The notes below the pieces were generated by a model. It had not been told where the DNA came from, did not search any database, and worked only from the letters and a program-made list of their open reading frames with translations. Of a DNA stretch of 44,312 nucleotides, positions 7,270 through 15,410 are shown one piece after another. This DNA is from Actinomycetes bacterium (GTDB lineage Bacteria > Actinomycetota > Acidimicrobiia > Spongiisociales > UBA5794): positions 1 to 44,312 of the forward strand of contig JAMBLJ010000208.1 in NCBI GenBank assembly GCA_023336815.1, written 5' to 3'. Every line of letters starts with the position of its first letter. Within the stretch, counting starts at the first letter, position 1. The position numbers were made by a program, and so were the translations under genes.

Positions 7270-9216
7270 GTGTCAATACGCATCACTCTCCCTGACGGCT
7301 CAGAGCGCACCATGCCGGATGGTGTCACGGGATACGATGTAGCCGCTGACATCGGTCCACGTCTTGCTAAAGCGGCGGTCGCTGTGACCGTTGACAGCGC
7401 CATGTACGACCTCCACCGGCCGATCCCCCACGATGCCACGGTGTCGATTATCACAGACAACACAGAGGCGGGACGTCACGTGCTTCGCCACTCAGCAGCA
7501 CACGTCATGGCTCAGGCGGTACTCGAACTGTTTCCCGGATCCACGTTCGCTATCGGTCCGGCGATCCAGGACGGCTTCTACTACGACTTCAGCGTCGATG
7601 CGCCGTTCACACCCGACGACCTCGAACGCATCGAAGCGAAGATGGCGGACATCGTTGCTGCTGACCAGCCGTTCGAACGAGACGAACTTTCGATAGCCGA
7701 TGCGCTCGTCCAATTCGAGGATCATCCGTTCAAACGCGAGATCATCGCCGGTGTCGATGCCGATGAGGGCGTGGAAGGTGACACCGTCAGCACATACCGC
7801 AATGATGCCTTCCTCGACCTGTGTCGGGGTCCCCACGTACCTTCGACGGGCAGGCTGAAGGCGTTCCAGCTGATGCGCTCCGCTGGTGCGTACTGGCGAG
7901 GGGATGAGACGAAAGCCCAACTCCAGCGGATCTACGGAACAGCGTGGGAGTCACGCAAAGCATTGGATGCGTATCTCGTCCAGCTCGAAGAAGCTGCCAA
8001 GCGTGATCACAGAAAGCTCGGAAACGAACTGGATCTCTACTCGTTTCCCTCAGAGCTGGGAAGCGGACTGGCGGTCTGGCACCCCAAAGGTGGCATCCTG
8101 AGGCGGACCATCGAGGACTATTCGCGCCGCACACATATGACGCACGGCTACGAGTACGTCGTGTCACCCCACGTCGCGAAGGCAGATCTCTGGGAGACCT
8201 CGGGCCACCTCAACTTCTATCGCGATGGCATGTACCCGGTGATGGAGCTCGACGGTGGGGAAGGCAAACCTGGCCAGGAGTACTTCGTCAAACCGATGAA
8301 TTGCCCATTCCACATCCTTATCTACCGCGCCAGAAGCCGGTCTTACAGAGAGCTTCCGCTCAGGCTGTTCGAACTCGGAACGGTGTACCGGTACGAACGC
8401 AGTGGTGTACTCCACGGGTTGATGCGGGCACGTGGGTTCACACAGGATGACAGCCATATCTTCACAACGGAAACCGATCTTGCCGGAGAGCTCCAGCGGC
8501 TGTTGGACTTCGTTCTGATGGTGCTGCGGGATTTCGGATTCGACGAGTTCGAGGCAGATCTCTCGACGAGACCCGACAAATACGTAGGAAATGTCGAGGC
8601 GTGGAAACGGGCCGAGGAGTACCTCGCGGCATCACTCGACAGTGCTGATCTGTCCTACCAGCTCGCACCAGGCGAGGGAGCGTTCTATGGGCCCAAGATC
8701 GACATCCACATCAAGGATGCGATCGGCAGAAGATGGCAATTGAGCACGATTCAGGTCGACTTCGCCCAGCCGGAGAACTTCGGACTCGAATATGCGACCA
8801 ACGAGAACACGAGGGAACGTCCCGTGATGATCCACAGAGCATTGCTCGGTTCGGTCGAGCGGTTCGTTGGCATTCTCGTCGAACACTACGCGGGGGCTTT
8901 CCCGATGTGGCTCGCCCCCGTACAGACAACCGTGATCCCCGTGGCAGATCGACACGCCGAATACGCACGGTCTGTTGGTGATCAGTTGCTTGGTGTTGGT
9001 ATTCGTGCACACGTGGATGATGCGGACGAAACCGTGGGTGAGAAGATCCGGCGAGCGATCACAAGCAAGCACCCTGCCGTGATCGTTGTGGGGGACAACG
9101 ACGTCGAGCACTCCACTGTTGGACTCCGACTTCGAGGCGAGGACTCGGAGCAGCGCGGTATCCCAGTGGTCGAAGCGGTTGCCCAACTTGCGGAGATGGC
9201 GCGACCGCCTAGGTAG
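7270..9216 (+). CDS. thrS: Threonyl-tRNA synthetase
   Basis: Charges tRNA-Thr with threonine in the cytoplasm (648 aa, full length). In order: TGS domain (about 1-60), the editing (SAD) domain with HSAAH and DLCRGPH, the class II catalytic core with MNCPFH, HGLMRARGFTQDDSH and MIHRALLGS (Cys-His-His zinc site), and the C-terminal anticodon-binding domain (from about 545). The editing His/Cys residues are present, so mischarged Ser-tRNA-Thr should be cleared. It starts with GTG. A possible -10 (TAGCCT, 7234-7239) lies in the 77-bp gap shared with the divergent APH gene. I see no T-box leader. In mycobacteria thrS also lies upstream of the PI-synthase gene. Confidence 0.97.
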   Translation: MSIRITLPDGSERTMPDGVTGYDVAADIGPRLAKAAVAVTVDSAMYDLHRPIPHDATVSIITDNTEAGRHVLRHSAAHVMAQAVLELFPGSTFAIGPAIQDGFYYDFSVDAPFTPDDLERIEAKMADIVAADQPFERDELSIADALVQFEDHPFKREIIAGVDADEGVEGDTVSTYRNDAFLDLCRGPHVPSTGRLKAFQLMRSAGAYWRGDETKAQLQRIYGTAWESRKALDAYLVQLEEAAKRDHRKLGNELDLYSFPSELGSGLAVWHPKGGILRRTIEDYSRRTHMTHGYEYVVSPHVAKADLWETSGHLNFYRDGMYPVMELDGGEGKPGQEYFVKPMNCPFHILIYRARSRSYRELPLRLFELGTVYRYERSGVLHGLMRARGFTQDDSHIFTTETDLAGELQRLLDFVLMVLRDFGFDEFEADLSTRPDKYVGNVEAWKRAEEYLAASLDSADLSYQLAPGEGAFYGPKIDIHIKDAIGRRWQLSTIQVDFAQPENFGLEYATNENTRERPVMIHRALLGSVERFVGILVEHYAGAFPMWLAPVQTTVIPVADRHAEYARSVGDQLLGVGIRAHVDDADETVGEKIRRAITSKHPAVIVVGDNDVEHSTVGLRLRGEDSEQRGIPVVEAVAQLAEMARPPR

Positions 9217-9302
9217 TCCGCAGGTTGCGTAAGTCGATACATGGCTCCGGTATCCTGTCCGGCGGAAGGCACAATCGACATTCTTGAGTCGGAGGAATCT
9301 GC

Positions 9303-12008
9303 GTGAAAACACTCGTCAACGCCCTTGCAACGGCGGTGCAAAAGGCTCCATGGGTCGTGATCGCGGTCACGATCGTCATCACGATGATCCTTGGCAGCTT
9401 CGCCAGCAAGTTCCAACCTACGGACGATCCGAATGCTTCGTTCGCTCCGGAAGCTCCGGAGCTGACAGCTGCGACCTACATCAACGACACCTTTGGTGCA
9501 GTATCTCGGATGCAGGTCCTCACGACGTCAGCGAGCGGTGACGCCATCACGTTGGAGGCGTTACAGGCTGCCGTGTCGCTCGATGAAACTGTTCGTGCGA
9601 GCGAAACAGCTGAATATCTCGTCGATCTCGATCAGACCCCTGCCGTGTTGAGCTATCTCGTGCCGGTCTTTCTTGCTGTCGAAAACGGTGCTCCGTTTCC
9701 GACCAGCGATGCTGAGGTCAAGGCGCTGTACACAGCAGGTCTCGAAGAGGTGCCTTCTCAGTTCAGATCCTTCCTCGTGGCCTTGTTATCGGAGGATGCA
9801 GATCTCGAGACCGCAACGGCAGAGCTTGGACTGAGCGCCGTCACCTACCGTTCGACCGACGATCTCGATGAACAGGCAGCCCGAGCTTTGGGGTTCGCCG
9901 AAGCGGTAACCCTTGCGCCGACGCCGGACTCGATCACGATGGATCCGTTCAGTGTGGAGCTGATCTTCGGTGATTCTGCCGAATTCGAAAAGGAGATCGC
10001 GCGATTGTTCGCCGCAGCAGCGCTGATCATTCTCCTGGTGCTCGCGATCATCTTCCTGGTGAAACCGAAGAGCAGCCGCGACCGTGTGGTGTACTTCGCC
10101 GGTCTAGCTCTCATGTTTATCGGATCAGGTATCGCCATAGTTCCAGGCCTCGCGCAGATCTTTCCCGACTTCTTTCCCGAGGCGTGGGGGGATCTCGAAC
10201 TTGGACCGGTATTGCTCGCAGCCCTCGGGTTCTACCTCGTGGCCTTCCTGATGTGGACGTTCACCGCGCGTCGACTCCGGCGCACCACGGCTGACACACT
10301 CCTCACCTTCCTCACGATCGGTATCGGGATCCAGTGGATGAACGGATACGGCTTCCTGCGATTCGAGGACATGTCCCAGATGGCGCAGATCCTGCCGATT
10401 CTGCTTATCGGACTTGGAGTCGACTACTCAATCCATATGACAACGCGATATCGACAAGAACTCGTGGCTGGCGGCTCAGTGGACGCTTCGATGAGAACGG
10501 CCATCCGTACCGTTGGTGTTGCCCTCGTACTGGCGACACTGACCACAGCTGTCGGTTTCCTGACGAACGTCACCAATGATCTTCCGGCTCTCGCCGAGTT
10601 CGGCGAACTAGCGGCCGTCGGAATCACCGCGTCGTTCGTCCTCATGCTGACGTTCGTGCCTGCAGTCAGAGAGCTTCTCGATCGTAAAGCTGAGCGGGCG
10701 GAAACGCTCGATACCGGCGGACTCGAAACGGGTGATTCACGCGTACTTCCGAAGCTCATCGGCAAGACTGCGGTGCTACCGCGACGGTTCGCTACAGCGA
10801 CGATCGTCGTTGCGGTGCTGCTGACGGGGATTGGCGCCTACGCCATGACAGGGCTTTCGACAGAGTTCTCTTTCCTTGATTTCGTACCTACCAACTCACC
10901 GCTGCGAGACACTGCCGTGACCGTGAGCGAGCGATTCGACTTTCCCGAGACAACTTCGGTACTCGTCCAGGGAGAGGTGGCAACAGGCGCCGCGTGGAAC
11001 TCGATGGTCGGTGCCTATACCGACTCGAGCGACGTGGGCGATGTTCAGACCATCACGCTGCCGACGGGTGAAACCGTTGCAACCGGCCAGACATTCGTGG
11101 GCGTGATGTTTGGATTCCTCGATCCGGACCTACCTACTGCCGAACCAACAATGCTCGCCGCAGCGCAAGCTGCTGGATTCCAGGAGGGCACCTTCCCTCC
11201 AGATGCGAACCTCGGAGGGTTGTACGACGCTGCTGTAGCCGCGAATCCTGCTGCAATGGCAAGCGTGCTAGCTGCTGACGCAAACGGATACACGGCGGCT
11301 CTCTTCAACTTCGATACTGTGGCAGGCGAATCAGGCGCTGCAGACCTGGCGTGGGGTCTCAATAGTGCGTTCGCGGTGACCGACCAGGCTGGACTCGAGT
11401 CGGTTGCGACCTCGACGTTCATCATCAACAATCTGGTTGTCCAGAGCCTTACGGACTCGCAGCTCTCGTCGCTACTTCTCACAATGGGTGCTGCGCTCCT
11501 GCTCCTGGTTATCAACTTCTTCTTCGAGTCGAGACGGCCAATGCTTGGTGTTATCACGACGCTTCCCGTTGTGATGGTCGTGATCCTTGTGTTCGGGATC
11601 ATGGCAGGACTCGGTATCCCGTTCGGTCCGGTGACCGCGACCATCTCGGCGCTCGGCATCGGCATTGGCATTCCTTACATGATCCACGTCACCCACCGTT
11701 ACCTTGAGGAACGGCTCACTTGGCCAAACGAGAATGAAGCTATCGAGCAAACCTTGACGCATACGGGCGGTGCGCTTGCCGGTTCCGCGGTCACAACGAT
11801 TCTCGGGTTCGGCATCCTGGTCACCTCCACGACTATTCCGTTCCGTCAGTTCGGGTTCGTCCTCTCATACACCATTCTGCTCGCATTGCTCGCAGCGGTT
11901 CTCGTGCTTCCGTCGATGCTGGTTCTTTGGGACCGTTGGCACCGCCGCCATGGTGACCCTGCCCTTGACGCCGCAGTCGTGCGCGAAGCGTTCCAGGACG
12001 GGGCATAA
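9303..12008 (+). CDS. MMPL/RND-family membrane transporter
   Basis: 901-aa RND-type exporter of the MMPL group, in the cytoplasmic membrane. It shows the duplicated layout: a single helix (about 15-35), an extracytoplasmic domain, a helix bundle (about 235-460), a second single helix, a second large extracytoplasmic domain and a second bundle (about 725-885). GLGVDYSIHMTTRYR and GIGIGIPYMIHVTHRYLEE are the paired transmembrane-4 motifs that carry proton-relay residues; the second lacks the usual Asp (GIGIPY for GxxxDY). Substrates in this family are lipids or hydrophobic compounds; none is indicated here. GTG start with GGAGGAAT 5 nt upstream. A small membrane-protein gene follows after 6 nt. 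Confidence 0.9.
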   Translation: MKTLVNALATAVQKAPWVVIAVTIVITMILGSFASKFQPTDDPNASFAPEAPELTAATYINDTFGAVSRMQVLTTSASGDAITLEALQAAVSLDETVRASETAEYLVDLDQTPAVLSYLVPVFLAVENGAPFPTSDAEVKALYTAGLEEVPSQFRSFLVALLSEDADLETATAELGLSAVTYRSTDDLDEQAARALGFAEAVTLAPTPDSITMDPFSVELIFGDSAEFEKEIARLFAAAALIILLVLAIIFLVKPKSSRDRVVYFAGLALMFIGSGIAIVPGLAQIFPDFFPEAWGDLELGPVLLAALGFYLVAFLMWTFTARRLRRTTADTLLTFLTIGIGIQWMNGYGFLRFEDMSQMAQILPILLIGLGVDYSIHMTTRYRQELVAGGSVDASMRTAIRTVGVALVLATLTTAVGFLTNVTNDLPALAEFGELAAVGITASFVLMLTFVPAVRELLDRKAERAETLDTGGLETGDSRVLPKLIGKTAVLPRRFATATIVVAVLLTGIGAYAMTGLSTEFSFLDFVPTNSPLRDTAVTVSERFDFPETTSVLVQGEVATGAAWNSMVGAYTDSSDVGDVQTITLPTGETVATGQTFVGVMFGFLDPDLPTAEPTMLAAAQAAGFQEGTFPPDANLGGLYDAAVAANPAAMASVLAADANGYTAALFNFDTVAGESGAADLAWGLNSAFAVTDQAGLESVATSTFIINNLVVQSLTDSQLSSLLLTMGAALLLLVINFFFESRRPMLGVITTLPVVMVVILVFGIMAGLGIPFGPVTATISALGIGIGIPYMIHVTHRYLEERLTWPNENEAIEQTLTHTGGALAGSAVTTILGFGILVTSTTIPFRQFGFVLSYTILLALLAAVLVLPSMLVLWDRWHRRHGDPALDAAVVREAFQDGA

Positions 12009-12014
12009 CGCAAC

Positions 12015-12461
12015 GTGACGGGTGACATGCCGTTGGGTGATGACACCGGATATGGGGTATCCCCGTACCGCCAGCTCGACACCGCGAAACGACGGCGAGC
12101 AGGATCCGTGTACCTTGGAATGGCAGCGGTCGCCGTGTATCTCACTGTCGCTTCGGGGGTCGACGAGATGTGGGTATTCGCTGTCGTACCTCTCGTAGGG
12201 ATCGCGGTGTACTCGTTCGCCGGTGGGTGGAAGATCAAGATCACTGACATGGATGCGATCGGTCTGGCTGCTGACGCGGCATCGTTCGATTTCGGTCACG
12301 GATCGGCGACGCTCGGCTTCCGTGGCGCGTTAGCGAAACCTGTGTGGCAGGTGCTCGTATTCGCCGCTGGATCGACACCAGACCATCAGGCCCTCGTCAC
12401 CATCGATGCCCTCACCGGTGATGTCACGGGTATCTATGAGGAGGCCGTGGCCGCACCCTGA
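12015..12461 (+). CDS. Small membrane protein downstream of the MMPL transporter
   Basis: 148 aa, start GTG. A polar N terminus (about 30 residues) is followed by two membrane helices (about 30-48 and 52-68, VYLGMAAVAVYLTVASG and MWVFAVVPLVGIAVYSFAGG). The soluble C-terminal domain has HQALVTIDALTGDVTGIYEE, reminiscent of a PepSY-like beta strand pair, but this is weak. It starts 6 nt after the transporter stop, so it is probably translated from the same mRNA and may be an accessory to it. I do not recognise the family. Confidence 0.65.
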   Translation: MTGDMPLGDDTGYGVSPYRQLDTAKRRRAGSVYLGMAAVAVYLTVASGVDEMWVFAVVPLVGIAVYSFAGGWKIKITDMDAIGLAADAASFDFGHGSATLGFRGALAKPVWQVLVFAAGSTPDHQALVTIDALTGDVTGIYEEAVAAP

Positions 12462-12463
12462 CC

Positions 12464-12477
12464 CCGCCTCACGGCGG
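12464..12477. terminator. Short GC hairpin between convergent genes
   Basis: CCGCC-TCAC-GGCGG forms a 5-bp stem with a tetraloop just after the 148-aa gene and before the gltA stop. It could act on both strands. There is no T-tract, so it is only a candidate. Confidence 0.3.
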
Positions 12478-12500
12478 CGGAGGACAAAGATGGAATCGGT

Positions 12501-13793
12501 TCAGCGATCGTCGAGTGCAGGGAACGGACGCTCTGGTTCACCTATATACAACTGGCGGGGACGCATGATGCGCGTCTCTGGATCAAGGTTCATTTCCATC
12601 CAGTGTGCGATCCATCCAGGCAAACGACCGATCGCGAAGAGCACCGTGAACATCCGCAATGGGAAACCCAGCGCCCGGAAGATGATCCCCGAGTAGTAGT
12701 CCACATTCGGGAAGAGCTTGTGATCAACGAAGTAGTCGTCGCTGAGTGCGGCTGCCTCAAGTTCCCGAGCGATTTCGAGCAAGGGATCATCCTGTCCCAT
12801 CCTTGCGAGGACATCCTCAGCGAACGATGCCAGAACTCTGGCCCGTGGATCGTAATTGCTGTAGACACGGTGGCCAAAGCCCATCAGACGAAACTCGTCA
12901 TTCTTGTCCTTTGCACGAGCGATCGTCGATTCGATAGTTGCGTCTGGGTCGTCATGAATCGCCTGGAGCATCTCGATGACCGCCTGATTCGCACCCCCGT
13001 GGAGCGGACCCCACAGGGCACCCATCCCTGCTGCAACCGATGTGAACATGTTCGCGCGGCTCGAACCAACACCGCGGACGGTAGATGTCGAACAGTTCAT
13101 CTCATGATCCGCGTGGAGTATCAGCAGCACGTTCAAGGCCTTCACGACAACGGGATCGATGGTGGTTTCCTCGACGGGCGTGGCGAACATCATGTGGAGG
13201 AAATTCTCCACGTAGCCAAGCTTCGCATCCGGGTACACGTACGGCTCACCGATCGACTTCTTGTACGCCCACGAGGCAACGGTTGGCAACTTTGCGATAA
13301 GGGTGCGCGCACCTGCGTCGATCTCGTCTGCCCTCATCGGACGTCGGTAAACGTCGTAGAACGTCGAGATAGCGTTCGTAGCCGACGCCAGGACAGCCAT
13401 GGGATGTGACCGCCGAGGGAATGCGTCGAAGAAGGAACGCATCTCCTCGTTGAGTAGCGTCTGTGATCCGATCTGATCGGTCCACGTGGCGAGCTCTGCC
13501 GCAGTGGGTAGCGACCCGTAGAGCAGCAGATAGGAGATCTCGAGGAATGAACACTGTTGAGCGAGGTCCTCGATGCGGTACCCGCGGTGCAACAGGACAC
13601 CTGCAGCGCCATCGATATAGGTGATAGAGGAATGCGCAGATGCCGTATTCCCGAATCCGGGATCGAACGTCACATACCCGGTGGTAGCGCGTAATTTGCG
13701 AATATCGAAGCCAGGCTGGCCGACCGTGGACTGATAGACATCGAGTCCGGTTGGGCCGCTTCCGAGGTCTAGGTGAACCGTGTTCTCGCTCAT
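12501..13793 (-). CDS. gltA: Citrate synthase
   Basis: Condenses acetyl-CoA and oxaloacetate to citrate, the entry to the TCA cycle (430 aa, standard length). The catalytic residues are present: His in HADHEMN, His in LWGPLHGGANQ and Asp in PNVDYYSG, with FGHRVY for oxaloacetate. The N-terminal domain with VTFDPGFGNTASAHSSITYIDG is of the long hexameric type seen in Proteobacteria and Actinobacteria. GAAGGG lies about 10 nt before the ATG. It is the only minus-strand gene between 7.2 and 41 kb and is divergent from the lipid operon. A perfect 9-bp inverted repeat lies 29-61 nt upstream of the start and would be in the leader if transcription starts at the TACAAT noted separately. Confidence 0.96.
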   Translation of the reverse strand: MSENTVHLDLGSGPTGLDVYQSTVGQPGFDIRKLRATTGYVTFDPGFGNTASAHSSITYIDGAAGVLLHRGYRIEDLAQQCSFLEISYLLLYGSLPTAAELATWTDQIGSQTLLNEEMRSFFDAFPRRSHPMAVLASATNAISTFYDVYRRPMRADEIDAGARTLIAKLPTVASWAYKKSIGEPYVYPDAKLGYVENFLHMMFATPVEETTIDPVVVKALNVLLILHADHEMNCSTSTVRGVGSSRANMFTSVAAGMGALWGPLHGGANQAVIEMLQAIHDDPDATIESTIARAKDKNDEFRLMGFGHRVYSNYDPRARVLASFAEDVLARMGQDDPLLEIARELEAAALSDDYFVDHKLFPNVDYYSGIIFRALGFPLRMFTVLFAIGRLPGWIAHWMEMNLDPETRIMRPRQLYIGEPERPFPALDDR

Positions 13794-13821
13794 ACGTATC
13801 AGACCCTTCGTCGTCGAGGCG

Positions 13822-13853
13822 GGAGTCCCTCAGACGCATCATCCAGGGACTCC
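13822..13853. promoter_or_regulatory. Perfect 9-bp inverted repeat in the gltA/pgsA intergenic region
   Basis: GGAGTCCCT (13822-13830) and AGGGACTCC (13845-13853) are exact reverse complements separated by 14 nt. It may be an operator dyad, or a hairpin in the gltA 5' leader. It lies about 30 nt from the gltA start and about 75 nt from the pgsA start. Confidence 0.5.
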
Positions 13854-13865
13854 TGAATACTGAGA

Positions 13866-13871
13866 ATTGTA
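13866..13871 (-). promoter_or_regulatory. Candidate -10 (TACAAT) for gltA
   Basis: On the minus strand TACAAT (5/6 match to TATAAT) would place a start near 13859, giving a leader of about 66 nt that contains the inverted repeat. No good -35 is seen at 16-18 nt. Confidence 0.3.
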
Positions 13872-13926
13872 GTGGAGGGATGGACCGTCGCCGTCTGTGG
13901 TACCTTTGCGGCGCGAAGGAGCATCT

Positions 13927-14514
13927 GTGCTTGATCTCAAGGGACGAAAACGAGTCGCACCCATCCTCGAACCGGTGGCGGCCGTCATGGCGAAAATGGG
14001 CTTCACTCCGGCCGTCGTCACCATCATTGGACTCTTCGTCACGATCGCGGGCGCGGCACTGATCGCGACAGGCACACTCCTCATCGGAGGCTTGGTCGCC
14101 GGAACAGGTGTTGCCCTCGACGCACTCGACGGCCCCCTCGCTCGGCGACAAGGAACCGTCTCGGACCGTGGTGCGTTCCTCGACACGATGTCTGACCGAT
14201 TCGGTGAGATTGCCGTCTGGGTTGGACTGTCGGTCTACCTCCGCGCAGAGCCGAGACTCCTGGTTCTCTGCGTTGTGGCACTCGCCTTCTCTTTGCTCGT
14301 GCCGTATGTACGATCCAAGGCCGAACTCTTCGATCTCGACGGCATGGGTGGATGGATGGGCCGGGCTGAACGGATGATTCTGATACTCATCGGCACGATG
14401 TTCGTCGGGGGAGGCCTGGCGATCATGGAGCCGCTGTTGTGGGTGTTCGTGGTACTCACTGGCTTCACGGTCATCCAGCGAATTCGGAAGACCTGGCAGC
14501 AGCTCGAAGCGTGA
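13927..14514 (+). CDS. pgsA: CDP-alcohol phosphatidyltransferase, probable phosphatidylinositol phosphate synthase
   Basis: Integral membrane enzyme (195 aa) that joins CDP-diacylglycerol to an alcohol phosphate. The complete family signature is visible: DALDGPLARRQGTVSDRG...DTMSD fits D-x2-DG-x2-AR-x8-G-x3-D-x3-D. There are about six membrane helices. The neighbours PatA-like and PimA-like, both acting on phosphatidylinositol, make inositol 1-phosphate the likely acceptor, giving PI phosphate as in Mycobacterium PgsA1; glycerol phosphate is the alternative. The start is GTG 13927: AAGGAG lies 5 nt upstream. The track start at 13897 adds residues with no ribosome site. Its TGA overlaps the next gene's GTG (GTGA). 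Confidence 0.85.
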   Translation: MLDLKGRKRVAPILEPVAAVMAKMGFTPAVVTIIGLFVTIAGAALIATGTLLIGGLVAGTGVALDALDGPLARRQGTVSDRGAFLDTMSDRFGEIAVWVGLSVYLRAEPRLLVLCVVALAFSLLVPYVRSKAELFDLDGMGGWMGRAERMILILIGTMFVGGGLAIMEPLLWVFVVLTGFTVIQRIRKTWQQLEA

Positions 14515-15410
14515 GAGCCTGGATCGCGTACATCCCATTCCGTATCGCGGCACTGTTGTTCGGTCTCCTCCCCGAACCGGCCGTTCGCTGGCTCGGTGAA
14601 ACAGGCGGCGACCTATGGCATCGGCGGGCAACCGACAAGCGTCCCCTCCTCGAGCGTCACATGAGGAGGGTCCTCGGTCCAGATGCAACGGACGAGGAGA
14701 TCGATATAGCGGTTCTCGGCATGTTCCGCTCGTATGCACGCTATTGGACGGAAACCTTCTGGTTCCGTCCAAGAAGAAAGGAAGCGATCTCCAACAGGGT
14801 CGAGAGAATCAATTTCGACCCGATCTTCGCTGCCCAATCCAAGGGACGTGGAATCGTGTTCGCCGTCCCTCACATAGGGAACTGGGAGATCGCTGGGATC
14901 ATCGCGAACGAAATCGGATCGCCCATTCTTGCAGTGGCAGAGGATCTCCCGAACGAGTTGATCACGAAGTGGTTCGTCGACGTACGCAACGAGTTCGATA
15001 TCGACATCGTCCTCACCACGGATCCGAAGCGACGTTCGAAGCTGATCCGCCGGTTGAAGGAGGGGAAGGCGATCGCTCTGCTTTCAGACAGAGACGTCAC
15101 CGGTCGAGGTATCGATGTTGAGTTCTTTGGAGAACGTACGAACGTTCCTGCGGGTCCTGTGGCGCTCGCCGAGATGACCGACTCAGCATTGATCCCCGTT
15201 GCTGTCTACTTTCGGCAGGGCGCGGGACACCGGATCGTCGTGCACGATGCCGTCGAACTCCCTGGTGGTACGTCGAGGGTCGAGCGTGTCGCCGCAGGTG
15301 CCCAGACGCTCACGAGGATCCTGGAGGAGATGGTGCGTGATAGCCCCTCGCAATGGCATCTGTTCCAGCCGAACTGGCCATCCGACGAAGTCGATGAAGG
15401 TCTTCAGTGA
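14511..15410 (+). CDS. patA: Phosphatidylinositol mannoside acyltransferase-like (LpxL/HtrB family)
   Basis: Membrane-associated acyltransferase (299 aa) of the LpxL/LpLAT superfamily. The active-site motif is PHIGNWE (HX4E, His about residue 120). RDVTGRGIDVEFFGE and FQPNWP are also typical of the family. In mycobacteria PatA acylates the mannose of PIM using acyl-CoA; the flanking PI synthase and PimA-like genes support that role here. The GTG at 14511 overlaps the stop of the preceding gene (GTGA), and its own TGA overlaps the next GTG, so the three genes look translationally coupled. The track start at 14439 lies within pgsA and is not used. An acyltransferase for a different glycolipid remains possible. 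Confidence 0.85.
   Translation: MRAWIAYIPFRIAALLFGLLPEPAVRWLGETGGDLWHRRATDKRPLLERHMRRVLGPDATDEEIDIAVLGMFRSYARYWTETFWFRPRRKEAISNRVERINFDPIFAAQSKGRGIVFAVPHIGNWEIAGIIANEIGSPILAVAEDLPNELITKWFVDVRNEFDIDIVLTTDPKRRSKLIRRLKEGKAIALLSDRDVTGRGIDVEFFGERTNVPAGPVALAEMTDSALIPVAVYFRQGAGHRIVVHDAVELPGGTSRVERVAAGAQTLTRILEEMVRDSPSQWHLFQPNWPSDEVDEGLQ

Noticed and set aside
12603-13409. 268-aa plus-strand ORF inside gltA
   Set aside because: Antisense shadow of citrate synthase, whose catalytic motifs are intact on the other strand.
13246-14772. 508-aa minus-strand ORF
   Set aside because: It runs across gltA, the intergenic region and pgsA, is rich in Arg/Asp/His without domains, and is a shadow.
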